Assembly (NCBI RefSeq): GCF_029837695.1
Contig: NZ_JAOEEA010000003.1
Location: forward strand, 310,001-374,000
Reading direction: 5' to 3'
Length of the DNA stretch: 64,000 nt
DNA from: Pseudomonas sp. GD04019
GTDB lineage: Bacteria; Pseudomonadota; Gammaproteobacteria; Pseudomonadales; Pseudomonadaceae
Shown here: piece after piece, positions 1 to 11,666 of the stretch
Position numbering within the stretch: the first letter of the stretch is position 1
Layout: each line of letters begins with the position of its first letter
Translations under genes and position numbers: made by a program
Notes under the pieces: model-generated
Databases searched by the model: none
What the model was told of the DNA's origin: nothing
What the model saw: only the letters and a program-made list of their open reading frames with translations

Positions 1-127
1 TCACTACTCTGCCCTGATTGTCCTTGTAGCGATAGGACTCAATACCGGCATCTGCCGCATTGGCGACAGACGCCATATGAGGCATCGCGGCAATCATGAG
101 GACCACAAGCTTCGCCAATCGGAACAT
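1..127 (-). CDS. Exported DUF4124-like protein, 3' part beyond window
   Basis: Only the first 42 codons are in the window and the gene runs off the left edge. The start ATG follows an AAGGAAA ribosome site. The product opens with a typical signal peptide (MFRLAKLVVLMIAAM, ending in ANA before AD). The mature part then shows YRYKDNQGRVV, which resembles the start of DUF4124 (an aromatic residue followed by a D-x-x-G-R-V-V turn). A small secreted protein lies at this place beside pyrE in P. aeruginosa. The function is unknown. Confidence 0.7.
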   Translation of the reverse strand, partial: MFRLAKLVVLMIAAMPHMASVANAADAGIESYRYKDNQGRVV

Positions 128-147
128 GGAGCTTTTCCTTGTTATGG

Positions 148-789
148 TCAGATGCCGTACTGCGCGCGGTAAGCCTCCACCGCCGGCAGATGTTTTTTCA
201 GCTCAGCATCTTCTGCCAGATAATCCAGTACCTGCTCCAGGGACACAATACTGACCACCGGCATGCCGTAGTCGCGCTCCACTTCCTGGATCGCCGACAG
301 CTCGCCCTGGCCACGTTCCTGGCGGTTCAGCGCGATCAGCACGCCGGCCGCCTGGGCGCCCTGGGCCTGGATGATCTGCATCACCTCGCGAATCGCGGTG
401 CCGGCGGTGATCACGTCGTCGACGATCATCACCCGACCTGCGAGCGGCGCACCGACCAGGGTGCCACCTTCGCCGTGAGCCTTGGCCTCCTTGCGATTGA
501 AGCACCAGGGCAGGTCGCGGTCATGCTGCTCGGCCAGCGCCACGGCCGTGGCCGCCGCCAGCGGGATACCCTTGTACGCCGGGCCGAACAGCACATCGAA
601 GTCGATGCCAGCTTCGATCAGCGCCGACGCATAGAAGCGCCCCAGCCTGGCCAGCGCCAGGCCGCTGTTGAACAGTCCGGCATTAAAGAAGTAGGGGCTG
701 GTGCGCCCGGACTTGAGGGTGAATTCACCGAAGCGCAGCACGCCGCGTTCGATGGCAAAACGGATGAATTCGCGTTGATACGCCTGCAT
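148..789 (-). CDS. pyrE: Orotate phosphoribosyltransferase PyrE
   Basis: This 213-aa protein matches bacterial PyrE in length. It joins orotate to PRPP to make orotidine 5'-phosphate in pyrimidine synthesis, in the cytoplasm. The PRPP-binding loop is plain at about residues 119-133 ([16 protein letters not shown]). The N-terminal [16 protein letters not shown] and the [11 protein letters not shown] segment are also family hallmarks. It is divergent from crc, as in P. aeruginosa. Confidence 0.97.
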   Translation of the reverse strand: MQAYQREFIRFAIERGVLRFGEFTLKSGRTSPYFFNAGLFNSGLALARLGRFYASALIEAGIDFDVLFGPAYKGIPLAAATAVALAEQHDRDLPWCFNRKEAKAHGEGGTLVGAPLAGRVMIVDDVITAGTAIREVMQIIQAQGAQAAGVLIALNRQERGQGELSAIQEVERDYGMPVVSIVSLEQVLDYLAEDAELKKHLPAVEAYRAQYGI

Positions 790-881
790 GCAAAGCTCCG
801 TACGGCACGGATTTAGCTATGAATTTAGCTAATGGGAATGAGCTCGGGTATCATACACGCAGGTGTTTTTGGGGGCCATTT

Positions 882-1661
882 ATGCGGATCATCAGTGTGA
901 ACGTGAATGGTATTCAGGCCGCAGTCGAGCGAGGTTTGCTCAGCTGGCTGCAGGCCCAGAATGCCGACGTGATCTGCCTGCAAGATACTCGCGCCTCTTC
1001 CTTCGAACTCGATGACCCGGCCTTCCAGCTGGATGGCTATTTCCTCTATGCCGTCGACGCCGAAGTGCCCGAACAGGGCGGCGTGGCCCTGTACTCCCGG
1101 TTGCAACCCAAGGCGGTGATCCACGGCCTGGGCTTCGAATCGGCCGATCGGTACGGGCGTTATCTGCAGGCGGATTTCGACAAGGTCAGTATCGCCACCC
1201 TGCTGCTGCCATCCGGCCAGGGCGGGGACGAGAACTTGAATCAGAAATTCAAGTTCATCGACGACTTCACCGGTTACCTGGACAAGCAACGTCGCAAGCG
1301 CCGCGAGTACATCTACTGCGGCTCGCTGTTCGTCGCCCACCAGAAACTGGACGTGAAGAACTGGCGCGACTGCCAGCAGCTGCCGGGCTTTCTCGCGCCG
1401 GAACGCGCCTGGATGGATGAAGTGGTTGGCACCATGGGCTATGTCGACGCCCTGCGCGAAGTCAGTCGCGAGGGCGATCAGTACAGCTGGTGGCCGGACA
1501 GCGAGCAGGCGGAGATGCTCAATCTCGGCTGGCGCTTCGACTATCAGCTGCTCACTCCGGGCCTGCGCCGCGTGGTGCGCAACGCCAAGCTGCCGCGTCA
1601 GCCGCGCTTCTCCCAGCACGCCCCGCTGATCGTCGACTACGACTGGCTGCTCAGCGTCTAA
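882..1661 (+). CDS. crc: Catabolite repression control protein Crc
   Basis: This 259-aa protein has the exonuclease III / endonuclease-phosphatase fold. In Pseudomonas Crc is not a nuclease but works with Hfq to repress translation of catabolic mRNAs when preferred carbon sources are present. The ATG at 882 (MRIISVNVNGIQ) gives the expected 259 residues. An in-frame ATG 63 bases upstream lies in the pyrE-crc intergenic region and is unlikely. The position beside divergent pyrE supports crc rather than xthA. Confidence 0.95.
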   Translation: MRIISVNVNGIQAAVERGLLSWLQAQNADVICLQDTRASSFELDDPAFQLDGYFLYAVDAEVPEQGGVALYSRLQPKAVIHGLGFESADRYGRYLQADFDKVSIATLLLPSGQGGDENLNQKFKFIDDFTGYLDKQRRKRREYIYCGSLFVAHQKLDVKNWRDCQQLPGFLAPERAWMDEVVGTMGYVDALREVSREGDQYSWWPDSEQAEMLNLGWRFDYQLLTPGLRRVVRNAKLPRQPRFSQHAPLIVDYDWLLSV

Positions 1662-1680
1662 GCAGCCAGCCCCTCGCCGC

Positions 1681-2616
<936 letters not shown>

Positions 2617-2643
2617 TTCTGACTTCCTTATATGAGTGGTTGC

Positions 2644-2668
2644 AGAAAAAGGCCCCGCATGCGGGGCC
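2644..2668 (-). terminator. Rho-independent terminator after the DUF4870 gene
   Basis: A GC-rich hairpin (GGCCCCGC/GCGGGGCC, 2651-2668) is followed on the minus strand by a run of five T. It lies just past the stop of the DUF4870 gene and before the DUF808 start. Confidence 0.8.
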
Positions 2669-2676
2669 CGAGGGTG

Positions 2677-3042
2677 TTATTTGACCAGGCGCCAACACAG
2701 CGGATAGCGGTAGGTCTGACCTTCATTGGCCTTGATCCCGGCGATGATGGTCAGCACCAGGGCGGCCAGGCCGAGCAGCGGCAGCAGCAGGAAGCCGATC
2801 ACCACCACGGCGAGCAGCATGCACACCAGCGCGGCGAGCGACACGGTGATGTGGAAGTTCAGCGCCTCCTTGCCCTGGTCGTCGACGAAGGGATCAAGAT
2901 CGCGCTTGAGTTGCCAGACAATCAGCGGGCCGAGCAGGTTGCCGAAGGGGATCAGCAAACCGGCGAAGGCAGCGAAGTGGCAGAACATCGCCCATTGGCG
3001 GGCTTCCGGGCTCGGTGTGGGGGTGAGGTTCTGCTCTTCCAT
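2677..3042 (-). CDS. DUF4870 small membrane protein
   Basis: This 121-aa protein has a Pro/Glu-rich N-terminus followed by the DUF4870 pattern: WAMFCHFAAFAGLLIPFGN, then DPFVDDQGKEALNFH. Three hydrophobic helices span about residues 20-45, 70-90 and 90-108. The family has unknown function. It lies between rph and the DUF808 gene on the same strand. Confidence 0.85.
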   Translation of the reverse strand: MEEQNLTPTPSPEARQWAMFCHFAAFAGLLIPFGNLLGPLIVWQLKRDLDPFVDDQGKEALNFHITVSLAALVCMLLAVVVIGFLLLPLLGLAALVLTIIAGIKANEGQTYRYPLCWRLVK

Positions 3043-3066
3043 GGGGCTCTCCGCGGTTGTGGGAAA

Positions 3067-3786
3067 TCAGTCGGCCAGGGTCGCGCGCTGCAGTTCGAAC
3101 AGCTCGCGCATGCCCTGTTGGGCCAGCGCCAGCATGGCATTCAGTTCTTCCGGCTGGAAGGGGGCGCCTTCGGCGGTGCCCTGCACTTCGATGAAACCAC
3201 CGCTGTCGGTCATCACCACATTGAGGTCGGTCTCGGCGGCGGAGTCTTCCAGGTAGTCCAGGTCCAACACCGGCTCGCCCTGGTAGATGCCCACGGACAC
3301 GGCAGCGACCATCTGCTTGAGCGGCTCGCCCTTCAGCGCGCCGCGCTTCTTCAGCACCTTCAGCGCATCGACCAGGGCCACCATGGCGCCAGTGATGGAC
3401 GCAGTTCGGGTACCACCGTCAGCCTGGATCACGTCGCAGTCGATGTAGATGGTGTTCTCACCCAGCTTGCTCATGTCCAGCGCTGCACGCAGCGAGCGGC
3501 CGATCAGGCGCTGGATCTCCAGGGTGCGGCCGCCCTGCTTGCCGCGGCTGGCTTCACGCTGGTTACGCTCGCCGGTGGCGCGCGGCAGCATGCCGTACTC
3601 GGCGGTCAGCCAGCCCTGGCCCTGGCCTTTGAGGAAACGCGGCACGCCGGACTCGACGCTGGCGGTGCAGATTACCTTGGTGTCGCCGAACTCGACCAGC
3701 ACCGAACCCTCGGCGTGCTTGGTGTAGTTGCGGGTGATGCGCACAGAACGCAACTGGGTGGAAGCACGGCCGCTGGGACGTTTCAT
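3067..3786 (-). CDS. rph: Ribonuclease PH
   Basis: This 239-aa phosphorolytic exoribonuclease trims the 3' ends of tRNA precursors. The start [17 protein letters not shown] gives the standard length. RNase PH signatures are clear: [38 protein letters not shown] and [18 protein letters not shown]. It is divergent from yicC, a common arrangement in gammaproteobacteria. Confidence 0.97.
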   Translation of the reverse strand: MKRPSGRASTQLRSVRITRNYTKHAEGSVLVEFGDTKVICTASVESGVPRFLKGQGQGWLTAEYGMLPRATGERNQREASRGKQGGRTLEIQRLIGRSLRAALDMSKLGENTIYIDCDVIQADGGTRTASITGAMVALVDALKVLKKRGALKGEPLKQMVAAVSVGIYQGEPVLDLDYLEDSAAETDLNVVMTDSGGFIEVQGTAEGAPFQPEELNAMLALAQQGMRELFELQRATLAD

Positions 3787-3930
3787 CTGCTGATACCTGT
3801 AGAAAAGCGGAAATCTCGGGCGCCCGGCGCCCGACCTGCCGGCATTATAGCGCCGCGACGGGGCGGATTGGGCCGACGGTCGGTCTGCGCTACAATCCGC
3901 GCCCATTCGTCATTTCACGAGGCTCCCACC

Positions 3931-4794
3931 ATGGTGCATAGCATGACCGCCTTCGCCCGCGTCGAGTCGGCCGCCGCCCACGGCACCCTGAGCTGGGAGC
4001 TGCGCTCGGTCAACCATCGCTACCTGGAGCCACACCTGCGCCTGCCGGACCCGTTCCGCGACCTCGAAGGCGCGGTACGTGAAGCCCTGCGCCAGGGCCT
4101 GTCGCGCGGCAAGGTGGAATGCACCCTGCGCTTCGCCGAGGAAAACGCCGGCAAGAGCCTGCAAGTAGACGACGAGCGCGCCCGCCAACTGATCTCCGCC
4201 GCCGAACAGGTAGCGGCACTGATCCAGCAACCGGCACCACTCAACCCCCTGGAAGTGCTGGCCTGGCCCGGCGTGCTGGTGGCCGACGCTGCCGATCCGC
4301 AGGCCCTGAATGCCGCCGCCCTGCAACTGTTCGAGCAGGCCCTGGGCGAGCTGAAGAACGGCCGCGCCCGCGAAGGCGCCGAGCTGGCCAAGTTGCTCAA
4401 CGAGCGCCTGGACAGCATTGCCGCCGAAGTCGTCGCCCTGCGCGCGCTGGTGCCGGAGATGCTGGCCAACCAACGGCAGAAGATCGAGACCCGCTTCGCC
4501 GAAATGCGCGCCGAGGTGGACCCCCAGCGCCTGGAGCAGGAGCTGGTGCTCCTCGCCCAGAAGAGCGACGTGGCCGAGGAACTGGATCGCCTGAACACCC
4601 ATGTGACCGAAGTGCGCCGCGTGCTCAAGGTCGGCGGCGCCGCCGGCCGGCGCCTGGACTTCCTCATGCAGGAGCTCAACCGCGAGGCCAATACGCTCGG
4701 CTCCAAGGCCTTCGACCCGCGCAGCACCCAGGCCGCCGTCAACCTCAAGGTCCTGATCGAGCAGATGCGCGAACAGGTCCAGAACATCGAATAA
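3931..4794 (+). CDS. yicC: YicC family endoribonuclease
   Basis: This 287-aa protein starts MVHSMTAFARVESA and ends NLKVLIEQMREQVQNIE, both diagnostic of the YicC/YloC family. YicC proteins are reported to be endoribonucleases involved in degrading RNAs such as RyhB in E. coli. A longer open frame upstream is only an accident of high GC. The gene precedes gmk on the same strand. Confidence 0.93.
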   Translation: MVHSMTAFARVESAAAHGTLSWELRSVNHRYLEPHLRLPDPFRDLEGAVREALRQGLSRGKVECTLRFAEENAGKSLQVDDERARQLISAAEQVAALIQQPAPLNPLEVLAWPGVLVADAADPQALNAAALQLFEQALGELKNGRAREGAELAKLLNERLDSIAAEVVALRALVPEMLANQRQKIETRFAEMRAEVDPQRLEQELVLLAQKSDVAEELDRLNTHVTEVRRVLKVGGAAGRRLDFLMQELNREANTLGSKAFDPRSTQAAVNLKVLIEQMREQVQNIE

Positions 4795-4815
4795 GCCGCT
4801 AGGCTTGAGCCATAG

Positions 4816-5454
<639 letters not shown>

Positions 5455-5559
5455 CCGGCCGCCGAAAGGCCTTCCCTAATTGCTGGTGATTTTTTAGACT
5501 ATCCAGTCCGCTCGCCCATTCGGGCCCAGCCTTATTTGCTATTCGCCAAGAGGAACACC

Positions 5560-5826
5560 ATGGCCCGCGTTACCGTTGAAGACTGCCTGGAGAACGTAGA
5601 CAACCGCTTCGAGCTGGTCATGCTGGCCACCAAGCGTTCCCGTCAGCTGGCTACCGGCGGCAAGGAGCCGAAAGTCGCCTGGGAAAACGACAAGCCGACC
5701 GTCGTGGCCCTGCGTGAAATCGCGGCCGGCCTGGTCGATGCCGAGTTCGTTGCCCAGGAAGACCTGGTCGAGGACGAGCCGCTGTTCGCCGTCGCCTTCG
5801 AGGAAGAGGCCAACGAGCCTCTGTAA
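5560..5826 (+). CDS. rpoZ: RNA polymerase omega subunit
   Basis: This 88-aa protein starts [20 protein letters not shown], the omega signature, and has an acidic C-terminus. It helps assemble RNA polymerase and forms part of a ppGpp site in gammaproteobacteria. The ATG at 5560 follows AAGAGGAA. It lies between gmk and spoT. Confidence 0.97.
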   Translation: MARVTVEDCLENVDNRFELVMLATKRSRQLATGGKEPKVAWENDKPTVVALREIAAGLVDAEFVAQEDLVEDEPLFAVAFEEEANEPL

Positions 5827-5889
5827 GCCTATGCCTGGTCGAAGTCTCGCGGCACCGGGTCAAGCGCCAGCGCGGCAGGGGGTGATCCC

Positions 5890-7998
5890 TTGCCGAGCAT
5901 AGACTCCCTCGCCGACAGACTCTCGTCCTACCTGGCCGTGGATCAGGTCAACCTGGTCCGCCGCGCCTACTTCTACGCCGAGCAGGCCCACGACGGCCAG
6001 CGCCGCCGCAGCGGCGAAGCCTACGTCACCCACCCGCTCGCCGTCGCCAACATCCTCGCCGACATGCACATGGACCATCAGAGCCTGATGGCCGCCATGC
6101 TGCACGACGTGATCGAGGACACCGGCATCGCCAAGGAAGCGCTCACCGCACAGTTCGGCGAAACCGTCTCGGAACTGGTCGACGGGGTCAGCAAGCTGAC
6201 CCAGATGAACTTCGAGACCAAGGCCGAGGCCCAGGCCGAGAACTTCCAGAAGATGGCCATGGCCATGGCGCGCGACATCCGCGTGATCCTGGTCAAGCTG
6301 GCCGACCGCCTGCACAACATGCGCACCCTGGAAGTGCTGTCCGGCGAGAAGCGCCGCCGTATCGCCAAGGAAACCCTGGAAATCTACGCGCCCATCGCCA
6401 ACCGGCTGGGCATGCACAGCATGCGCGTGGAGTTCGAGGACTTAGGCTTCAAGGCCATGCACCCGATGCGCTCCGAGCGCATCCGCACGGCAGTCAAGCG
6501 CGCCCGCGGCAACCGCAAGGAAATCGTCGCCAAGATCGAGGAGTCGATCACCGCCTACCTGCAGCGCGAAGGCCTGCAGGGCGAAGTGATCGGCCGCGAG
6601 AAGCACCTCTACAGCATCTACCAGAAGATGCGCGGCAAGCGCCGGGCGTTCAACGAGATCATGGACGTCTACGCCTTCCGCATCATCGTCGACAAGGTCG
6701 ACACCTGCTACCGCGCCCTGGGCGTGGTGCACAACCTGTACAAGCCGCTGCCGGGCCGCTTCAAGGACTACATCGCGATCCCCAAGGCCAACGGCTACCA
6801 GTCGCTGCACACCACCCTGTTCGGCATGCACGGCGTGCCCATCGAGATCCAGATCCGCACCCGCGAGATGGAAGAGATGGCCAACAACGGCATCGCCGCC
6901 CACTGGCTGTACAAGTCCGATGGCGACGACGCGCCCAAGGGCAACCACGCCCGCGCCCGCCAGTGGGTCAAGGGCGTGCTGGAAATGCAGCAACGCGCCG
7001 GCAATTCGCTGGAATTCATCGAGAGCGTGAAGATCGACCTGTTCCCCGACGAGGTCTACGTGTTCACGCCCAAGGGCCGCATCATGGAGCTACCGAAGGG
7101 CTCCACCGCGGTCGACTTCGCCTACGCGGTGCACACCGACGTCGGTAACAGCTGCATCGCCTGCCGCATCAACCGCCGCCTGGCGCCGCTGTCGCAGGCC
7201 CTGGAAAGCGGCTCGACGGTGGAGATCGTCACCGCCCCCGGCGCGCGACCGAACCCGGCCTGGCTCAACTTCGTGGTCACCGGCAAGGCCCGCACCCATA
7301 TCCGCCACGCGCTCAAGCTGCAGCGCCGCTCGGAGTCGATCAACCTCGGCGAGCGCCTGCTGAACAAGACCCTCACCGGCTTCGACAGCCATCTGGAGAA
7401 GATCGCCACGGAGCGGGTGCAGGCGGTGCTCAGCGAATACCGCCTGGAAGTGATCGAGGACCTGCTGGAAGACATTGGCCTGGGCAATCGCATGGCCTAC
7501 GTGGTCGCCCGCCGTCTGCTGGCCGAGACCGGCGACGCCGCGCCCAGCCCGGACGGCCCGCTGGCCATCCGCGGCACCGAGGGCCTGGTGCTCAGCTACG
7601 CCAAGTGTTGCACGCCGATCCCCGGCGACCCCATCGTCGGCTACCTGTCGGCCGGCAAGGGCATGGTGGTGCACCTGGACAGCTGCAAGAACATCGCCGA
7701 CATCCGCCACAACCCGGAGAAATGCATCCAGCTCAACTGGGCCAAGGATGTCGCCGGCGAATTCAACGTCGAACTGCGCGTCGAGCTGGAGCACCAGCGC
7801 GGCCTGATCGCCCTGCTCGCCAGCAGCGTCAACGCCGCCGACGGCAATATCGAGAAGATCGGCATGGACGAGCGTGACGGCCGTATCAGCGTGGTCCAGC
7901 TGGTCGTCAGCGTGCATGACCGCGTGCACCTGGCCCGCGTCATCAAGAAGCTGCGCGCCCTCAACGGCGTCATCCGCATCACCCGCATGCGCGCCTGA
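5890..7998 (+). CDS. spoT: Bifunctional (p)ppGpp synthase/hydrolase SpoT
   Basis: This 702-aa protein makes and hydrolyses (p)ppGpp. Its HD hydrolase domain is at about residues 20-190 ([25 protein letters not shown]). The synthetase domain is at about 230-350 ([29 protein letters not shown]). A TGS domain follows at about 390-450 ([19 protein letters not shown]) and an ACT domain at the C-terminus. The start is a TTG preceded by GGGGTGA, a non-ATG start that agrees with the P. aeruginosa protein as I remember it. Confidence 0.96.
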   Translation: MPSIDSLADRLSSYLAVDQVNLVRRAYFYAEQAHDGQRRRSGEAYVTHPLAVANILADMHMDHQSLMAAMLHDVIEDTGIAKEALTAQFGETVSELVDGVSKLTQMNFETKAEAQAENFQKMAMAMARDIRVILVKLADRLHNMRTLEVLSGEKRRRIAKETLEIYAPIANRLGMHSMRVEFEDLGFKAMHPMRSERIRTAVKRARGNRKEIVAKIEESITAYLQREGLQGEVIGREKHLYSIYQKMRGKRRAFNEIMDVYAFRIIVDKVDTCYRALGVVHNLYKPLPGRFKDYIAIPKANGYQSLHTTLFGMHGVPIEIQIRTREMEEMANNGIAAHWLYKSDGDDAPKGNHARARQWVKGVLEMQQRAGNSLEFIESVKIDLFPDEVYVFTPKGRIMELPKGSTAVDFAYAVHTDVGNSCIACRINRRLAPLSQALESGSTVEIVTAPGARPNPAWLNFVVTGKARTHIRHALKLQRRSESINLGERLLNKTLTGFDSHLEKIATERVQAVLSEYRLEVIEDLLEDIGLGNRMAYVVARRLLAETGDAAPSPDGPLAIRGTEGLVLSYAKCCTPIPGDPIVGYLSAGKGMVVHLDSCKNIADIRHNPEKCIQLNWAKDVAGEFNVELRVELEHQRGLIALLASSVNAADGNIEKIGMDERDGRISVVQLVVSVHDRVHLARVIKKLRALNGVIRITRMRA

Positions 7999-8047
7999 CG
8001 GCGCCATGTCGCAGTACAAACCACAATTCATCGAATCGGAGTTCGTC

Positions 8048-8428
8048 ATGAGCAAGACCGTCATTTCCTCGCCCAACGCCCCGGCCGCCATCGGCACCTA
8101 CTCCCAGGCGATCAAGGCCGGCAACACCGTGTACCTGTCCGGGCAGATTCCGCTGGACCCGAAGACCATGGAACTGGTGCAGGGCTTCGAGGAGCAGACC
8201 GTGCAGGTGTTCGAGAACCTCAAGGCGGTGATCGAGGCCTCCGGCGGCTCGTTCAAGGACGTGGTCAAGCTGAACATCTTCCTCACCGACCTCAGCCACT
8301 TCGCCACGGTCAACGAAGTCATGGGCCGCTACTTCGAGCAGCCCTACCCGGCCCGCGCCGCCATCGGCGTGGCCGCCCTGCCGCGCGGCGCCCAGGTGGA
8401 AATGGACGGCATCCTGGTACTCGAATAA
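8048..8428 (+). CDS. ridA: RidA family enamine/imine deaminase
   Basis: This 126-aa protein hydrolyses reactive 2-aminoacrylate and other enamines formed by PLP enzymes. The start [33 protein letters not shown] and [19 protein letters not shown] match the RidA/YjgF family, including the conserved Arg near residue 105. It follows spoT closely on the same strand. An in-frame ATG 41 bases upstream has no supporting homology. Confidence 0.95.
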   Translation: MSKTVISSPNAPAAIGTYSQAIKAGNTVYLSGQIPLDPKTMELVQGFEEQTVQVFENLKAVIEASGGSFKDVVKLNIFLTDLSHFATVNEVMGRYFEQPYPARAAIGVAALPRGAQVEMDGILVLE

Positions 8429-8432
8429 GCCC

Positions 8433-9164
8433 ATGCGTCGCCCCCTCCTGATCGCCCTCAGTGCCGGCCTGCTGACAGGTTGCGCCGGCCCTGACAGCCC
8501 CGACGGCACCTGGATCAACCAGCCGATCATCGACAGTGCCCGCCAAGGCGGGCCGCTGCGCGAGGCGTTGCTGGCCCACGGCCCCAACCTGGAATGGCGG
8601 CTCGACAGCCAGCGCGGCCTGGCCACCTACAGCAATGGCTTCGAGGCCCCCGAAGGCCGCCTGGCGTCCGGCGAACCGGGGCGCTGGCAAGTCAGTTATC
8701 AGGGCGACTATCAGGAAAACCTCGATCTGCAGGACGGCCAGTTGGTGCAGCAGGCCAGCAACTATGGCCCCGAGCAGCACTTCAGCCGCCCGCCTCGCCA
8801 GGCGGAGGACGGCGCGCCAATTGGCAGCAGCTTCGAATGGGCGCTGTACGACGCTTACCTGGGCGGCGAATGGACGATCCGCGAGGGCGTCGGCGAGGGC
8901 GGCCTGGTGCTGTTCCACCCGGACGGCCGCCTGGAAGGCCTGCCCGGCGCCGAGCGTTACGCCCTGTGCCTGGCCGGCGACTGCGCCTCGATGGCCGGCG
9001 AGCACGACAGCCTGTGGCTACAGCTCGGCCAGCAGGGAGCATCGTGGATCTTCGAGCGCGACGGCGACCAGCTGCGCATCCTCCAGGCGCTCAACCAGTC
9101 GGCACTGGACGAGGCACCCAGCTTCCGCCCCGGGCGCCAGGCCTGGCTGCTGCAGCGCGACTGA
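8433..9164 (+). CDS. Predicted lipoprotein, unknown function
   Basis: This 243-aa protein has a lipoprotein signal peptide with lipobox LTGC (Cys17). The mature part is acidic and rich in Gly, Gln and Trp, with a WRLDSQRGLATYSNGFEAP segment. A later stretch (SLWLQLGQQGASWIFERDGD) looks like a small beta domain. I do not recognise the family. The gene starts four bases after ridA and ends six bases before the next gene, so the three are probably co-transcribed. Confidence 0.8.
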   Translation: MRRPLLIALSAGLLTGCAGPDSPDGTWINQPIIDSARQGGPLREALLAHGPNLEWRLDSQRGLATYSNGFEAPEGRLASGEPGRWQVSYQGDYQENLDLQDGQLVQQASNYGPEQHFSRPPRQAEDGAPIGSSFEWALYDAYLGGEWTIREGVGEGGLVLFHPDGRLEGLPGAERYALCLAGDCASMAGEHDSLWLQLGQQGASWIFERDGDQLRILQALNQSALDEAPSFRPGRQAWLLQRD

Positions 9165-9169
9165 TCGGC

Positions 9170-9529
9170 ATGCGCCCGCTGCTGGTCGGCCTCCTGCTGG
9201 CAAGCCTGGCCGCCCAGGCGGAACAGCGCCATTACGACGACGGCGGCCGCTATCTGGGGCGCACCGACGACGATGGCCGCCGCTACGATGACAGCGGGCG
9301 CTACACCGGCCGTACCGATGCCGACGGCCGCCACTACGATGCCTCCGGCCGCTACACGGGACGCATCGACGGCGACGGCCGTAGCTATGACGACAGTGGC
9401 CGCTACACAGGCCGCCAGGATCAGGATGGTCGCCTCTACGACGACTCGGGGCGCTACCTGGGCCGCGACGACCCGGACGGAAGTCACTACGACGACAGCG
9501 GCCGCTACACCGGGCGCAGCGACGACTGA
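9170..9529 (+). CDS. Exported protein made of 17-residue tandem repeats
   Basis: This 119-aa protein has a short signal peptide (MRPLLVGLLLASLAAQA). Almost all of the mature part is five and a half copies of a 17-residue unit, consensus YDDSGRYTGRxDxDGRx. The regular Tyr/Gly/Asp turns suggest a solvent-exposed beta-repeat fold, possibly calcium or surface binding. That is inference only. The gene continues the ridA-lipoprotein operon and overlaps the convergent dehydrogenase gene by 25 bases. Confidence 0.8.
   Translation: MRPLLVGLLLASLAAQAEQRHYDDGGRYLGRTDDDGRRYDDSGRYTGRTDADGRHYDASGRYTGRIDGDGRSYDDSGRYTGRQDQDGRLYDDSGRYLGRDDPDGSHYDDSGRYTGRSDD
9233..9526 (+). repeat. 51-bp tandem coding repeats
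   Basis: Nearly six copies of a 51-base unit encode YDDSGRYTGRxDxDGRx, beginning at residues 22, 39, 56, 73, 90 and 107 of the exported protein. The copies differ mainly at third codon positions and in residues 11, 13 and 17 of the unit. Confidence 0.9.
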
Positions 9530-10377
9530 TCGGCCGCCAGCACCGCCGCGTATCCTTCGCGGTAGCTGGGGTACTGCGGCGCCCAGCCCAGCGCCCGGGC
9601 GCGGGCGTTGCTGCAGCGCTTGCTGCCGGCGCGGCGCACGCTGTTGTCCTCGGCCCACTGGGTCACACCCAGCTGCTCGCGCAGCCAACCCACCACCTCG
9701 TGCAGCGGCGCCGGCGCGTCGTCCACGCCCAGGTAGCAGTCGGCCAGTTGCGTACCTTCGGCATCTACCTGCAGCAGGAAGGCCAGCAGGCCGGCGGCGT
9801 CCTCGGCGTGAATGCGGTTGGCATACAACGGCGGTTCGCTGGCGACCCGGTAGCCCTGGCGCACCTGGTTGAGCAGCCACTGGCGACCGGGGCCGTAGAT
9901 GCCGGTCAGGCGCACCAGGGTCGCCGGCAGGCCGCTGTCCAGGGCCAGGCGTTCGGCTTCCAGCATCACCCGGCCGGAATAGCCCTCGGCCTCGGCCGGC
10001 GAATCCTCGTCGATCCACTCGCCGCTCTGCTGCACATAGACCCCGCTGCTGGAGACGAACAGCAGGCGCCGCGGACGCTGGCCATGCTCAGCCAGCCAGG
10101 TCAGCACATGCCGTAGGCCATCGACATAGGCGGCGCGGTAACCGGCTTCGTCGTGCTGGCTGGCCGCCGCGCAGTACACCAGATAGTCCAGCTCGCCTCG
10201 CGGCCAGGCCTCCGGGCAGGCTGGTTGCTGCAGATCGCCGGCTACCGGACGGATCTCGGCGGGCAGCTGCGCGACATCGCGCCGCAGGCCGTACACGTTC
10301 CAGCCGGCCGCAGCCAGACGCCGCGCCAGGCGACTGCCAACATCGCCGCAGCCAGCAATCATCAGGGTCTTGGACAT
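9505..10377 (-). CDS. SDR-type NAD(P)-dependent oxidoreductase/epimerase
   Basis: This 290-aa Rossmann protein is related to the YeeZ/WcaG-type atypical short-chain dehydrogenases. The N-terminus MSKTLMIAGCGDVGSRLARR holds the dinucleotide-binding glycine motif. LLFVSSSGVYVQ and the Arg-x-x-Gly-Ile-Tyr-Gly-Pro-Gly segment (RLTGIYGPGRQW) are typical of the group. The usual catalytic YxxxK is not evident: GYSGRVMLEAE stands in its place, so catalysis may differ. The substrate is unknown. Confidence 0.85.
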   Translation of the reverse strand: MSKTLMIAGCGDVGSRLARRLAAAGWNVYGLRRDVAQLPAEIRPVAGDLQQPACPEAWPRGELDYLVYCAAASQHDEAGYRAAYVDGLRHVLTWLAEHGQRPRRLLFVSSSGVYVQQSGEWIDEDSPAEAEGYSGRVMLEAERLALDSGLPATLVRLTGIYGPGRQWLLNQVRQGYRVASEPPLYANRIHAEDAAGLLAFLLQVDAEGTQLADCYLGVDDAPAPLHEVVGWLREQLGVTQWAEDNSVRRAGSKRCSNARARALGWAPQYPSYREGYAAVLAADQSSLRPV

Positions 10378-10462
10378 GACAGGAGGCACCTCGTGGAAGC
10401 GCCGAAATCAGTGCACTGAATCCGGCACGCGTGTCGAATAGTTACAGTGTATCTTTCACAAA

Positions 10463-10477
10463 CAAGAATTACTTGCA
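10463..10477 (+). promoter_or_regulatory. Candidate Fur-box upstream of exbB-exbD-tonB
   Basis: CAAGAATTACTTGCA matches the 7-1-7 Fur consensus (TGAGAATNATTCTCA) at about 9 of 14 positions. It lies 74 bases before exbB. TonB systems are commonly iron-repressed by Fur, so the placement makes sense. The match is weak. Confidence 0.35.
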
Positions 10478-10550
10478 ATAATACAGGCCGTTTTTGCACG
10501 GGGGTGCCGTTTCCTCCGTCCGACGCTCCCTCACTTCAGGTCCGGCCAGC

Positions 10551-11663
10551 ATGAATTCTACCGCCCTCCGCGCTCAGCCAACTCGCACTTCCCGCCTGCC
10601 AGTGGCAGCCCTGCTGCTCGGCCTGCTGCTGCCGTTCGGCGCCATGGCCGAGGAAGCGGCCCCGGTCGCGCAGCAACCGGCCGCCACCGCGCCGGCAACC
10701 GCCCCCACCGCCGCACCGCTGAGTGACGCCACTGGCGCCCCGGCTACCGCCGAGCAAGTTCCGGCGCCGGTCCAGCATCCCCAGGCCGCGGCCCTGCAGC
10801 AGAAGCTGGACACCCTGGGCGAACAGGCCACTGCCGAACAGATCGCCGCCGCCCAGCAGGAATTCCTGCAGCAGAACAACATCAGTGGCACCGATGCCGA
10901 GCAACTGCTCGCCGCCCTGCAGGCGCTGCAGGCTGAGCCAGCACTGGAAGGCGAGGAAGAGCTGCTGCACGACCTGTCGCCGTGGGGCATGTATCAGAAC
11001 GCCGACCGCGTGGTGAAGAGCGTGATGATCGGCCTGGTGCTGGCCTCGATCCTGACCTGGACCGTGTGGATCGCCAAGGGCCTGGAGCTGCTCATCGCCC
11101 GCCGCCGTCTGCAGCGCGAGCTGCCCGACCTGAAAGGCGCGCGCACCCTCAACCAGGCCGCCGAACAGGCCCGCGCCAAGCACAGCTTCAGCGCCCAGCT
11201 GATCGAGGACGCCCGCGAAGAGCTGCGCCTGTCCGTCGGCTGCAAGGAGAAGGAAGGCATCAAGGAGCGCGTCAGCTTCCGCCTGGAGCGCCTGGTCGCC
11301 GCCAGCGGCCGCAACATGAGCCAGGGCACCGGCGTGCTCGCCACCATCGGTTCCACCGCCCCCTTCGTCGGCCTGTTCGGTACCGTGTGGGGCATCATGA
11401 ACAGCTTCATCGGCATCGCCGAATCGCAGACCACCAACCTGGCCGTGGTCGCCCCGGGTATCGCCGAGGCCCTGCTGGCCACCGCCCTGGGCCTGGTCGC
11501 CGCCATCCCTGCCGTGGTCATCTACAACGTCTTCGCCCGCTCCATCGCCGGCTACAAGGCCCAGGTGGCCGACGCCTCGGCCCAGGTCCTGCTGCTGGTC
11601 AGCCGCGACCTCGACCAGCCGGCCGGCGAGCGCGCTCAAGCGCCGATCGCCAAGGCGGTCTGA
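10551..11663 (+). CDS. exbB: ExbB, TonB energy-transducing channel subunit
   Basis: This 370-aa MotA/TolQ/ExbB-family protein has a signal-like N-terminus and a long Ala/Pro/Gln-rich periplasmic extension (about residues 28-150). Three transmembrane segments follow, with the family core [14 protein letters not shown] and [21 protein letters not shown]. With ExbD it uses the proton gradient to energise TonB. exbD starts four bases after its stop and exbD overlaps tonB, so the three form one operon. Confidence 0.93.
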   Translation: MNSTALRAQPTRTSRLPVAALLLGLLLPFGAMAEEAAPVAQQPAATAPATAPTAAPLSDATGAPATAEQVPAPVQHPQAAALQQKLDTLGEQATAEQIAAAQQEFLQQNNISGTDAEQLLAALQALQAEPALEGEEELLHDLSPWGMYQNADRVVKSVMIGLVLASILTWTVWIAKGLELLIARRRLQRELPDLKGARTLNQAAEQARAKHSFSAQLIEDAREELRLSVGCKEKEGIKERVSFRLERLVAASGRNMSQGTGVLATIGSTAPFVGLFGTVWGIMNSFIGIAESQTTNLAVVAPGIAEALLATALGLVAAIPAVVIYNVFARSIAGYKAQVADASAQVLLLVSRDLDQPAGERAQAPIAKAV

Positions 11664-11666
11664 ACC

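Noticed and set aside
2632..3930. Apparent 430-residue N-terminal extension of YicC
   Set aside because: The stretch is antisense to rph and the DUF4870 gene and has no protein-like features. YicC proper starts at 3931.
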